Assembly: GCA_005882995.1 (NCBI GenBank)
Contig: VBCY01000420.1
Coordinates: 1 to 45,972 of the forward strand
Length of the DNA stretch: 45,972 nucleotides
Source: Betaproteobacteria bacterium
GTDB taxonomy: Bacteria > Pseudomonadota > Gammaproteobacteria > Burkholderiales > Casimicrobiaceae
Direction of reading: 5' to 3'
Positions within the stretch are counted from its first letter, which is position 1, and each line of letters starts with the position of its first letter. Shown piece after piece: positions 17,452 through 25,506 of the stretch. A program made the position numbers and the translations under genes. The notes beneath the pieces are model-generated. The model was not told where the DNA came from, ran no database searches, and saw nothing but the letters and a program-made list of their open reading frames with translations.

Positions 17452-19881
17452 ATGAACGCTGGAAAAGGACGACCCATCACGTGGGCGATGGCTGCCTTCT
17501 TTGCATCGAGCCTGCTCCTCGGGCATGACAGCGCGCTCGCTGATCCGCCCGCGCGCGTAGCCCGCCTGGCACACATCGATGGTGTGGTGAGTTTCTCACC
17601 GGCAGGCGAGGACGAATGGGCTCTCGCTCAAGTGAACCGACCCTTCGTCACCGGCGATCGCATCTGGTCCGACACCGGATCGCGTGCCGAGCTGCAGGTC
17701 GGAGAAGCATGGATGCGCATGGGCGCTTCGACCAGCACCACCATTCTCAACCTGGACGATCGCATCGCCCAAATCCAGCTCGCGCAGGGAGTGCTCAATC
17801 TCCGTGTGCGTCAGGTGTACGGCAATCAGCTCTATGAAGTCGATACACCGAATCTCGCACTGACAATCCGCCAAGCGGGCGAATATCGCATTGAGGTCGA
17901 TCCTGCCGGCAACACGACGACGATCGCTACGTTGAGGGGCAAGGCCGATGTTTACGGCGAGGGCGTCGCCTATGTCATAGGCGAGCGAGAGCGTTACCGC
18001 TTTGCCGGCGCCAGCCTGCGCGACTACGAATTGCTGGAGCTCGCTCCGCCGGACGAATTCGACCGCTGGGCTTTCGATCGGGACCGGCGGATCGACAACG
18101 CGGTGTCCGCGCGCTATGTGGCGCCTCAAGTGATTGGCTACTCTGATCTCGACGATTACGGCACCTGGTCCACTGTCGAGGGCTATGGAGCGGTCTGGGC
18201 GCCGACGCGGGTTGATTCAGGTTGGGCGCCGTACCGCTACGGCCACTGGGCATGGGTCGATCCGTGGGGATGGACGTGGATCGATGACGCACCATGGGGT
18301 TTCGCGCCGTTCCATTACGGGCGATGGGCATTCGTACGTGAGCGCTGGTGTTGGGTTCCCGGACCGCGCAGAGCACAGCCCGTCTATGCGCCGGCGCTGG
18401 TCGCCTTCGTCGGCGGCCGCAGCTTCAGTTTGTCTGCCTCTTCAGGACCTGGCGTTGCGTGGTTTCCTCTGGCGCCCGGCGAGGTCTATAGGCCGGCGTA
18501 CGCTGTGAGCCGCAACTATTTCACCAACGTGAATGTGAGCAATACGACCATCAACGTTAACGCGGTGGCGAACGCCTATAGCCGGCCAACGAGCAACGTC
18601 GTCTATCGTAACCGCGAGCGGCCGGGCTCGATCACTGCAGTGCCGACGACGGCATTCGCCGGCGGACATCCGGTCGCTCGGGCGGCGGTGCCTGTATCGC
18701 GCGAGATGATTGCCCGCGCACCCGTGACGCAAGCGCCTGCCGTCGCGCCCACGCGTGCGAGCGTTACCGGCGTCGCACCGCGAGCAGGGGCTGGACAAGT
18801 CGCTGCAAAGCCCCCTGAAACCGTGCTGTCTCGCCCAGTCATCGCTAGAACGGCTCCGCCCGCGCCCGCGGTGCCATTCGCTGCACGCGAATCCGCGCGG
18901 CCGGGCAGGGCGCTCGAGCCTACGCCTGGTGCCGCATCCAGGCCGGCCGCTCAAGCTTCCCAGCCCAACATCAAATTGGTAACGCCGACCACGCCCGCCG
19001 TGCCTCCCTCTAGAGCCGAAGGCGCAGCCGCACGAAGCCAGCCTCCGGCACGCGTTAGCACTGGCGCGCCTCCCCAAGGCCAGGAGCCCCAAGTCGGGGC
19101 GGCGCCTCCGCGCCAGGCCAATGTCCCGCGACCCCCGGAGGCGGCAAAGGCACTCCCGCAGGAAGCGTTCAGGCCGGCGCCGCAAGCCAATGTCCCGCGA
19201 CCGCCAGAGGCGTCGCGTGCGCTACCGCCGCAAGCCAGTGTCCCCAGGCCACCCGAGCTTCAAAGAGGAGCCCCTCAGGAAGCGCTGCGCGCTCCGCCGC
19301 GGCCGCCGGAAGCGGCGAAGGCGCCATCGCCTCAAGCGAATGTCGCAAGACCTGTCGAGCCGCATGTAGCTCCGCAAGAAATCCCGCGGACCCCATCGCC
19401 GCAGGCGAACGCTCGGAGACCGGAACCTCAGAGAGCAGCTCCGCCGGAGGCGCCGCGTGCTCCACCGCCGCAGGCTAGCGTTGCGCGACCGCCCGAAGCG
19501 CCGCGCGCTCCACCGCCTCAAGCCGTCGCGCCGCGACCCCAGGAAGCTCCCAGGGCATCGCCGCCTCAAGCGGTTGCGCCGCGACCCCAGGAAGCTCCCA
19601 GGGCTCCGCCGCCTCAGGCCGTTGCGCCGCGACCTCAGGAAGCTCCCAGGGCTCCGCCGCCTCAGGCCGTTGCGCCGCGACCTCAGGAAGCTCCCAGGGC
19701 AGCGCCGCCTCAGGCGATGCGCGCTCCACCGCCGCAGCCAACCGTGCAAAGAGCTCCGGAAGCACCTAAAGGACCTCCGCCTCAGGCGGCGCCGCCGCCG
19801 CCGGCTCAGCAAGCCGCCGCCGCGAAGCCCGCCGAAGCCCAGAGAAGCAAGGGCCAAGCAGAAGAGAAGAAGAAGGAATAA
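17452..19881 (+). CDS. Exported FecR-domain/DUF6600 protein with proline-rich repeat tail
   Basis: An 809-residue predicted exported protein. A signal peptide (AMAAFFASSLLLGHDSALA) is followed by a FecR-like beta domain at about 40-180 (FVTGDRIWSDTGSRAELQVG; LAQGVLNLRVRQ). Next is an aromatic-rich DUF6600 segment at about 235-310 (WAPYRYGHWAWVDPWGWTWI; APWGFAPFHYGRWAFV) and an Asn/Thr-rich stretch. The last ~350 residues are dominated by Pro, Ala and Arg and contain 16-residue repeats of the type PPPQAVAPRPQEAPRA. The function of this family is unknown; envelope or surface scaffolding is a reasonable guess. ATG 17452 is chosen because it directly precedes the signal peptide and has a purine-rich GGAAAC upstream. 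Confidence 0.88.
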   Translation: MNAGKGRPITWAMAAFFASSLLLGHDSALADPPARVARLAHIDGVVSFSPAGEDEWALAQVNRPFVTGDRIWSDTGSRAELQVGEAWMRMGASTSTTILNLDDRIAQIQLAQGVLNLRVRQVYGNQLYEVDTPNLALTIRQAGEYRIEVDPAGNTTTIATLRGKADVYGEGVAYVIGERERYRFAGASLRDYELLELAPPDEFDRWAFDRDRRIDNAVSARYVAPQVIGYSDLDDYGTWSTVEGYGAVWAPTRVDSGWAPYRYGHWAWVDPWGWTWIDDAPWGFAPFHYGRWAFVRERWCWVPGPRRAQPVYAPALVAFVGGRSFSLSASSGPGVAWFPLAPGEVYRPAYAVSRNYFTNVNVSNTTINVNAVANAYSRPTSNVVYRNRERPGSITAVPTTAFAGGHPVARAAVPVSREMIARAPVTQAPAVAPTRASVTGVAPRAGAGQVAAKPPETVLSRPVIARTAPPAPAVPFAARESARPGRALEPTPGAASRPAAQASQPNIKLVTPTTPAVPPSRAEGAAARSQPPARVSTGAPPQGQEPQVGAAPPRQANVPRPPEAAKALPQEAFRPAPQANVPRPPEASRALPPQASVPRPPELQRGAPQEALRAPPRPPEAAKAPSPQANVARPVEPHVAPQEIPRTPSPQANARRPEPQRAAPPEAPRAPPPQASVARPPEAPRAPPPQAVAPRPQEAPRASPPQAVAPRPQEAPRAPPPQAVAPRPQEAPRAPPPQAVAPRPQEAPRAAPPQAMRAPPPQPTVQRAPEAPKGPPPQAAPPPPAQQAAAAKPAEAQRSKGQAEEKKKE
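19513..19720 (+). repeat. 48-bp in-frame tandem repeat in the proline-rich tail
   Basis: Units starting CCGCCTCA at 19513, 19561, 19609 and 19657 are 48 bases apart and nearly identical; a fifth, degenerate one begins at 19705. Each codes for a 16-residue unit containing QAVAPRPQEAPRA. The period is a multiple of three, so changes in copy number preserve the frame. The similarity between neighbouring units suggests recent expansion or gene conversion. Confidence 0.9.
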
Positions 19882-20171
19882 CAGAAACGCGGAAGTCGCG
19901 GCCAGACAATGAGAAGTTGCGGCTCGGCCCAGTCGGCGAAACAACCTTTGGGCCGCCACTGGTCGCCTGTCCTCGAAAGCCTCGCCGCGAGGCACGCTTT
20001 CTGCTCTGTTAGCCGCACCGCAGAGAAATCGGGTTACGCGAGAAGCCCGGTGCGGCAAGAGTTACCACGAAGCTGTAATTCTTGCCCGACGGCTTCAGGC
20101 AGGGTCCCGGCTGCGTTTTTCGCCCGTGGCTGACGGCGATGGTCGCTCGTCGGGTGCGGCAAGGAGAGGAT

Positions 20172-20660
20172 ATGTCACCGATAATCGCCGGGCGTTTCGC
20201 TCTGGAACGCGACGCCCAACGCGCGCTGGAAGGCCTCAGGCATCAGGGTTTTGGCCCGGACGATGTGACGGCCTTCTCCGTGGAGCCGCTGGTTCCGCGC
20301 GCCAGGCATTCGTCGCGAAATGAGCGCGAGGCAGTGGATGTCCATGCGGGTGCATTCGGGCAGCCCATTGAATCGGTCAAGACGCGCAACGGCAGCGAGG
20401 AGACGGCGCGCTCGACGCAGCTTCGCCAGCTGCGTCCTCCGCGCCAGGCCGGAATGCTGGTCGCCGTGCGCGCGGCTGAATACGCCAAGCGTCTGGTCGC
20501 GGTCAACGTTCTCCAGGCGTATGGCGCCCGCGACGTTGAGCGCGCCGACGGAACCTGGATCGCGGGGAAATGGATCGACTTCGATCCGTTCACTCCGCCG
20601 CGACTGGTCGATCCGCCAGCGGCGTGCGAACGATGGATATCGCGCCGCGAGTCGCGCTAA
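20172..20660 (+). CDS. Conserved-looking hypothetical protein
   Basis: A 162-residue soluble protein with no signal peptide. It starts MSPIIAGRFALERDAQRALE and has a strong AAGGAGAGGA ribosome site just upstream of ATG 20172. The N-terminal part (ERDAQRALEGLRHQGFGPDDVTAFSV) resembles the alpha/beta unit of small stress-associated proteins of the general-stress 17M type. The end has an ordered ADGTWIAGKWIDFDPFTPP segment after a variable charged middle. I do not recognise a specific function. It lies 93 bases before a DUF3096 gene on the same strand, and the pair may share a transcript. Confidence 0.7.
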   Translation: MSPIIAGRFALERDAQRALEGLRHQGFGPDDVTAFSVEPLVPRARHSSRNEREAVDVHAGAFGQPIESVKTRNGSEETARSTQLRQLRPPRQAGMLVAVRAAEYAKRLVAVNVLQAYGARDVERADGTWIAGKWIDFDPFTPPRLVDPPAACERWISRRESR

Positions 20661-20753
20661 ACGGAAAGGTTGGGTGGCCCATGGGAGGAGGGTCCGATGA
20701 AGCGCTGGTGAGGGTTGAGGCGCAGCTGCAATACGACAACAAAGGAGTCCACG

Positions 20754-20981
20754 ATGAACGTTACGCTGAGCCTCGGACCGTTGATCTCGCTGATCGCCGG
20801 CATTCTTATTCTCATCATGCCGAGGCTTCTCAATTACATCGTTGCGCTCTACTTGATCGTGATTGGTGGACTTGGCTTGCTGGGCCGCGCCGACACCCAC
20901 GTGGCTACGACGCCACCCGCCGCGGCAGCCAAAGCCGCTCCTCCGGTGTGGTTCGGACCGCCGGGCTCAGGACGCGCCTGA
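20754..20981 (+). CDS. DUF3096-type small membrane protein
   Basis: A 75-residue protein with two close hydrophobic helices (LISLIAGILILIMPRLLNYI; ALYLIVIGGLGLLG) joined by a short turn, the pattern of DUF3096 proteins, and an Ala/Pro-rich tail. The function of the family is unknown. ATG 20754 follows AAAGGAG at good spacing, so the further upstream in-frame start at 20715 is not needed. It converges on the FAH-family gene on the other strand. Confidence 0.75.
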   Translation: MNVTLSLGPLISLIAGILILIMPRLLNYIVALYLIVIGGLGLLGRADTHVATTPPAAAAKAAPPVWFGPPGSGRA

Positions 20982-21024
20982 GAGCCTGTCGGGCTCCCGA
21001 AGCCGATCGATGCTCAACCCGCCG

Positions 21025-21795
21025 TCAGATGACGCGAACAATAATCGTCGGCAGGCCGTCGATGTGAGCTTCCATCACATCCCCCGGAACAACAGGGCCC
21101 ACATTCTCCGGGGTGCCGGAATAGATGATATCGCCCGGAGCAAGCTCGAAGGCGTCAGAGAGCTTGCTCACTTGCTCTGCCACCGACCAGATCATCTGCG
21201 AAAGGTCGGCATTCTGTTTGATCTGCCCATTGACCTTGAGCCAGATCGCGCCCTTGGTGAAATGTCCTACCGAGGCCACGGGCTGGAGCGGTCCGAGCGG
21301 CGCCGAATGATCGAAGCTCTTGCCGATTTCCCACGGCTTCTTTTCGTCTCCCATGGCGCGCTGCAGGTCGCGACGCGTCATGTCGAGGCCGACGGTGTAC
21401 CCGAAGACGTATTCGAGCGCTCGCTCGCTGGGGATGTGACGACCGCCCTTGGCAAGCGCCGCCACGAGCTCGACCTCGTAGTGATAATTCTTGGTGAGCG
21501 TCGGGTACGGATGGTCGATCGTTTGTCCGGGAGGAACAATCTGGACCGCGTCGGTCGGCTTCTGAAAGAAGAACGGCGGTTCGCGCGTCGGATCGGAACC
21601 CATCTCGCGCGAGTGCGCCGCGTAGTTGCGGCCGATGCAGTAGATGCGCCGCACTGGAAACACTTCGCTGCTCCCAGCGATAGGAATGAAGGTGGGCGCT
21701 ACCGCGAACGGGCTGCGCGGAGCCTGCGCGGCGGCGCGGCCGGACACGGCGTAGGCCGCGACACTTCCTGCTGCCAGCGCGTTGCGAGATTTCAT
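21025..21795 (-). CDS. Fumarylacetoacetate hydrolase-family protein with signal peptide
   Basis: A 256-residue FAH-superfamily enzyme. IYCIGRNYAAHSREMG, FFFQKPTDAV, YHYEVELVA and FGYTVGLDMTRRDLQ with GKSFDHSAPLGP are family motifs; the acidic residues that bind the divalent metal (E-V-E-L and D in GLD) are present. Members hydrolyse or hydrate C-C bonds in acylpyruvates and in aromatic ring-cleavage products. Unusually, the start MKSRNALAAGSVAAYAVSG with GRAAAQA resembles a Sec signal peptide, whereas FAH enzymes are normally cytoplasmic. ATG 21795 has AGAGGAGG upstream; an alternative seven codons earlier lacks a good site. No aromatic pathway genes are adjacent. Confidence 0.85.
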   Translation of the reverse strand: MKSRNALAAGSVAAYAVSGRAAAQAPRSPFAVAPTFIPIAGSSEVFPVRRIYCIGRNYAAHSREMGSDPTREPPFFFQKPTDAVQIVPPGQTIDHPYPTLTKNYHYEVELVAALAKGGRHIPSERALEYVFGYTVGLDMTRRDLQRAMGDEKKPWEIGKSFDHSAPLGPLQPVASVGHFTKGAIWLKVNGQIKQNADLSQMIWSVAEQVSKLSDAFELAPGDIIYSGTPENVGPVVPGDVMEAHIDGLPTIIVRVI

Positions 21796-21822
21796 CGAAA
21801 TGCCTCCTCTGCCCAAGCCGAT

Positions 21823-21963
21823 CTAACGGCCCTTCGAGCTTGCCTTGGTCCTGGGCATGATGCGCGGCACCGACGGCGGCATCGGCCGCTTGGGCTGCGG
21901 CATCTGTCCGGGCTGCCCGGTCTTTGCATTCTTGCCTTGGAATCCGCCCTTGCCTTTAGCCAT
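21823..21963 (-). CDS. Small basic Gly/Lys/Pro-rich protein (46 residues)
   Basis: A short frame starting MAKGKGGFQGKNAKTGQPGQ and ending KASSKGR, with a GAGGA ribosome site seven bases before ATG 21963. It is strongly basic, rich in Gly, Lys, Pro and Gln, has no membrane segment and is probably disordered; nucleic-acid binding is possible but unproven. Its stop lies 27 bases upstream of the FAH-family start on the same strand, so they may form an operon. I do not recognise the family. Confidence 0.6.
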   Translation of the reverse strand: MAKGKGGFQGKNAKTGQPGQMPQPKRPMPPSVPRIMPRTKASSKGR

Positions 21964-22036
21964 GATTGTCCTCATCCGATGAATTCGTTAACGGAAATCG
22001 TACTCGCCCGGCAGCGCGGCGCAAGCGTCCATCGGC

Positions 22037-23557
22037 TTACGCATCCTGCGTCAACAGCGAAACCCCCAGACGCACCCTGCGCGCGAGCCAGATACTCGGT
22101 CGATAGCGTGGGTCACCGTATGCCCGAAACAGCTCCTGCAGAATCTGCAGCACCCTCGCCGGACCGAGTGAGTCGCCCCAGGCGAGCGGGCCTTGCGGAT
22201 AGGCGAGCCCGAGCCGGACTGCCAGATCGATATCGGAGGGTGTCGCGATGCGCTGCTGGGCGATGTCACAAGCGACGTTGACGATATGCGCGATCACACG
22301 CTGAACGATGAAGCCGGGGCTGTCCTGGATCACGTCGACGCTCGCGTCCCCGGCACTGAGGAGCGTGCGCGCCGCCTCGCGCCACGCCGATTCTGTCACC
22401 GGCGTCGTCATCAGCGTCCATTGACGTCCCGAATCGAGGAATGTGTCCAGCGCCAAGCTGCGTTTGGGATCGAGTCCTTCGTCGAGCGCGGCAGTCGTTG
22501 CATCGCTTCCAAGGGGCAGCACCAGACAAAGCGCATCGGCACGCGGCGTCGCTCCTTCGTCGATGCGAGCGCCGAGATCGCAAAGCCGCTCGACCACGCG
22601 TTGTCTCGCCTCGGATCGCCGGGCGCTGACCCAGACAAGATCTGCGGGATTCGCCTGCGCCGTCGCCTGTGCGGGGGCCGGCTCTGCTGTGCCACGGTAG
22701 TCATAAAAGCCTCGTCCCGACTTGCGTCCAAGGACACCTGCGGCGAGACGCTGAGCAGTCAGCGGCGACGGGCGGAACCGCGGTTCCTCGTAGAACTGGT
22801 GATAGATCGATTCCATCGCGGGATGCGATACGTCGAGTCCGGTCAAGTCGAACAGCTCGAAAGGACCCATTCGAAATCCGGCGGCGAGTTTGAGGGCGCG
22901 ATCGATGGTGGCGTAGTCGGCAATGCCTTCGCTTGCGATGCGCAGCGCCTCGGTTCCATAGCCGCGTCCCGCATGATTGACGATGAATCCTGGGGTGTCC
23001 TTCGCTCGCACCGCCGTGTGACCGAGTGCAGCCACGAACTCGACCAGCCGCGACACGACTTCGGGACTCGTTCTCAATCCAGCAATCGCTTCCGCGACCT
23101 TCATCAGCGGCACCGGGCTGAAGAAATGCAGACCGGCGACGCGCGTCGGATTGGAGCACGCGCTGGCGATCGCAGTCACCGACAGCGAAGAAGTGTTGGT
23201 CGCCAGAATGCAGCTATCGCCGACCAACGGCTCGAGCGATGCGAACAAAGCTTGTTTGGCGTCAAGCCGCTCGACGATAGCTTCGATGACAATACTGCAG
23301 CCTGCGAGATCGGCGATTGCAGCGGGCAGCGCGATGCGAGCGACGGCGTCGTCCGCGCTGGCGTCGGAGATTTTGCCCTTTGCAGCGAGCGTGGAAAGGG
23401 CATCGTCAATGGCGCGCTTCGCATCGGAGGCAGCGCCGGGCCTGGCATCGATCAGACGCACCTGGAATCCGGCCTGCGCCGTGATCTGCGCGATGCCCCG
23501 TCCCATCAATCCGGCGCCGACGATGCCGACGATGTCGTTTCGCGAAGCTGTTTGCAT
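22037..23557 (-). CDS. 3-hydroxyacyl-CoA dehydrogenase (two-domain-repeat form)
   Basis: A 506-residue NAD-dependent 3-hydroxyacyl-CoA dehydrogenase. The N-terminal NAD motif is IVGIVGAGLMGRGIAQI; ATNTSSLSVTAIA and RVAGLHFFSPVPLMKV are catalytic-domain hallmarks. The C-terminal dimerisation domain occurs twice (DTPGFIVNHAGRGYGTEAL and later DSPGFIVQRVIAHIVNV). This long architecture is shared by PaaH/PaaC-type enzymes, which oxidise 3-hydroxyadipyl-CoA in phenylacetate breakdown, and by general beta-oxidation enzymes; context does not decide. ATG 23557 is preferred over the preceding TTG. It is divergent from the acyl-CoA dehydrogenase gene, suggesting a shared regulatory region at 23558-23680. 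Confidence 0.92.
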   Translation of the reverse strand: MQTASRNDIVGIVGAGLMGRGIAQITAQAGFQVRLIDARPGAASDAKRAIDDALSTLAAKGKISDASADDAVARIALPAAIADLAGCSIVIEAIVERLDAKQALFASLEPLVGDSCILATNTSSLSVTAIASACSNPTRVAGLHFFSPVPLMKVAEAIAGLRTSPEVVSRLVEFVAALGHTAVRAKDTPGFIVNHAGRGYGTEALRIASEGIADYATIDRALKLAAGFRMGPFELFDLTGLDVSHPAMESIYHQFYEEPRFRPSPLTAQRLAAGVLGRKSGRGFYDYRGTAEPAPAQATAQANPADLVWVSARRSEARQRVVERLCDLGARIDEGATPRADALCLVLPLGSDATTAALDEGLDPKRSLALDTFLDSGRQWTLMTTPVTESAWREAARTLLSAGDASVDVIQDSPGFIVQRVIAHIVNVACDIAQQRIATPSDIDLAVRLGLAYPQGPLAWGDSLGPARVLQILQELFRAYGDPRYRPSIWLARRVRLGVSLLTQDA

Positions 23558-23680
23558 CAAGCGCCCTTATGCAAGGAGAGCAGTGCGGCGGTATTATGTT
23601 CGAAAGCAACCAGGCGCGCGAGAACGATAGCCGCCCTTGACACAACGGCGTCGAACAAGCCGCGCGTCTTCCCGCAAATC

Positions 23681-24835
23681 ATGATCCGCGATCCCGACAC
23701 GCTTGCCTTGCTGACCGAAGCGATCGGCCGCTTCGTGCGCGAACAGCTGATTCCCAACGAATCTCTGGTTGCCGAAACCGATGCGGTTCCCGAGCCGATC
23801 ATCGCCGAGATGAAAAAGCTCGGATTGTTCGGACTTTCGATCCCCGAGGGTTACGGCGGACTCGGCCTCACCATGGAGGAGGAGGTCGAGGTTGCGTTTG
23901 TTCTGGGAGGAACCTCACCCGCGTTTCGTTCGCTCATCGGTACCAACAACGGCATCGGCTCGCAAGGGATCATTCTCGATGGAACAGCGGAACAGAAAGC
24001 GCGCTACCTTCCGCGGCTTGCGTCCGGCGAGCTGGTGGCCGCATTCGCACTGACCGAACCCGGTTCGGGTTCCGACGCTGCGTCTCTGTCGACCACTGCG
24101 CTTCCCCGCGAGGGTCACTACGTCCTCAACGGCACCAAACGTTACATCACCAACGCTCCTGAAGCGGGAATATTCACCGTGATGGCGCGCACCGACCCGG
24201 CGGACAAAAGTCCCCGTGGCATTTCGGCATTCATCGTGGAGCGCGGAACACCGGGCCTCGCGCTGGGTAGAGTCGACCGCAAAATGGGGCAGCGCGGAGC
24301 GCACACCTGCGACGTGATATTCGAGGATTGTCGCGTGCCTGCAACGCAGCTCCTGGGCGGTCGCGAGGGCGTGGGATTCAGGACCGCGATGAAGGTTCTC
24401 GACAAGGGAAGGCTGCACATCGCTGCGGTCTGCGTCGGCGTGGCTGAACGTATGCTCGCCGACGCGCTTGCCTACGCCATGGCACGCAAACAGTTCGGGC
24501 AGCCAATCGCCGAGTTCCAGTTGATACAGGCGATGCTTGCCGACAGCAGGACGGAAATTTACGCATCACGGTCGATGGTGCTCGACGCGGCACGCCGTCG
24601 TGACGATGGAAAGGACGTCACGACGGAGGCGGCATGCTCGAAGCTGTTCGCTTCGGAAATGTGCGGCCGCGTCGCCGATCGTGCGGTGCAGATCCACGGC
24701 GGCGCCGGCTACGTCAGCGACTACGCCATCGAGCGCTTCTATCGCGACGTTCGGCTGTTCCGGATCTACGAAGGCACCAGCCAGATCCAGCAATTGGTGA
24801 TCGCGCGCAACATGATCCGCGAGGCGAAGGGCTAA
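23681..24835 (+). CDS. Acyl-CoA dehydrogenase
   Basis: A 384-residue flavin-dependent acyl-CoA dehydrogenase. AFALTEPGSGSDAASLSTTA and YVLNGTKRYITNA are the two FAD/substrate signature stretches, RKQFGQPIAEFQLIQ is present, and the catalytic base is probably Glu364 in YEGTSQIQQLVIARNMI. It makes the trans-2,3 double bond in an acyl-CoA and passes electrons to ETF. The ATG at 23681 gives the normal family start; a much longer open frame upstream is antisense to the neighbouring dehydrogenase. With that divergent 3-hydroxyacyl-CoA dehydrogenase it forms part of an acyl-CoA degradation pathway; the chain specificity is not evident. Confidence 0.94.
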   Translation: MIRDPDTLALLTEAIGRFVREQLIPNESLVAETDAVPEPIIAEMKKLGLFGLSIPEGYGGLGLTMEEEVEVAFVLGGTSPAFRSLIGTNNGIGSQGIILDGTAEQKARYLPRLASGELVAAFALTEPGSGSDAASLSTTALPREGHYVLNGTKRYITNAPEAGIFTVMARTDPADKSPRGISAFIVERGTPGLALGRVDRKMGQRGAHTCDVIFEDCRVPATQLLGGREGVGFRTAMKVLDKGRLHIAAVCVGVAERMLADALAYAMARKQFGQPIAEFQLIQAMLADSRTEIYASRSMVLDAARRRDDGKDVTTEAACSKLFASEMCGRVADRAVQIHGGAGYVSDYAIERFYRDVRLFRIYEGTSQIQQLVIARNMIREAKG

Positions 24836-24865
24836 CAGCAACAACCAACACATGCGTGAGCTCCC

Positions 24866-25504
24866 ATGAGAGACTTTCCCGGCGTGATCCTGACGGCGAC
24901 GATATGGGCCTATTGGATCGGCATCGGCACGATGATCGTTCGCGTACGCCGGAAGGCGCGCCGTTCCGCCGGTCTCATTCCGCATCAGCCGCTGGAGCGC
25001 TTGATGTGGATCGTCTGGGTGCCGCTGGTCGGCGCGTGGAACGTGCTGCCGTACCTCTCACTCGTACGCCATCATCCGCTGCTGCGCGCGCCTGCGTTCG
25101 CGTTGGAAGATCCGGCGTACTCATCCCTTCGCTGGATCGCTGCGTTCACCGCTGTCGCGTGTCTCACGCTCACCGCCTGGTGCTGGGCGCGAATGGGCAC
25201 GAGCTGGAGCATGGCGATCCGCGAGCGCGACAGCGGCGAGCTCATCACCGACGGATTGTTTGCTCGGGTTCGACATCCCATTTACGCGCTGTCGATGATG
25301 CTCATGCTGTGCTCGGTTGTGATCGTGCCGACACCTCTCATGATGCTGGTCGGGGTGGCGCATCTGGCGCTCAATCAGCTCAAGGCACGCAACGAGGAAC
25401 GCCACCTTCTGAAGGTTCATGGCAGCGCTTATGCGCACTATGCACAGCGCACAGGTCGTTTTCTTCCGCGGCTCAGTACCGGAGAGGCCGAGCGAATACG
25501 CTAG
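24866..25504 (+). CDS. Isoprenylcysteine carboxyl methyltransferase-like membrane protein
   Basis: A 212-residue integral membrane protein with about five hydrophobic segments. The C-terminal motif pattern LITDGLFARVRHPIYALSM and NEERHLLKVHGSAYAHYAQRTGRFLP matches the ICMT/PEMT family of S-adenosylmethionine-dependent membrane methyltransferases; the RHP and EE pairs belong to the SAM-binding region. Bacterial members have mostly unknown lipid or small-molecule substrates. It starts 30 bases after the acyl-CoA dehydrogenase and ends two bases before the next gene, so it is transcribed with the hydrolase module downstream. Involvement in a lipid modification is suggested by that position only. 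Confidence 0.82.
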   Translation: MRDFPGVILTATIWAYWIGIGTMIVRVRRKARRSAGLIPHQPLERLMWIVWVPLVGAWNVLPYLSLVRHHPLLRAPAFALEDPAYSSLRWIAAFTAVACLTLTAWCWARMGTSWSMAIRERDSGELITDGLFARVRHPIYALSMMLMLCSVVIVPTPLMMLVGVAHLALNQLKARNEERHLLKVHGSAYAHYAQRTGRFLPRLSTGEAERIR

Positions 25505-25506
25505 CC

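Noticed and set aside
19222-20058. 278-residue Arg/Leu-rich frame opposite the proline-rich tail
   Set aside because: It is the complement of the repetitive Pro/Ala coding sequence and has no independent start signal or domain.
20697-20711. Four-codon minigene ATGAAGCGCTGGTGA behind a strong purine-rich site
   Set aside because: It is too short to judge; it may simply be untranslated leader of the DUF3096 gene.
22193-23680. Long N-terminal extension of the acyl-CoA dehydrogenase frame
   Set aside because: It runs antisense through the 3-hydroxyacyl-CoA dehydrogenase gene and is Arg-rich; family length and start fit ATG 23681.
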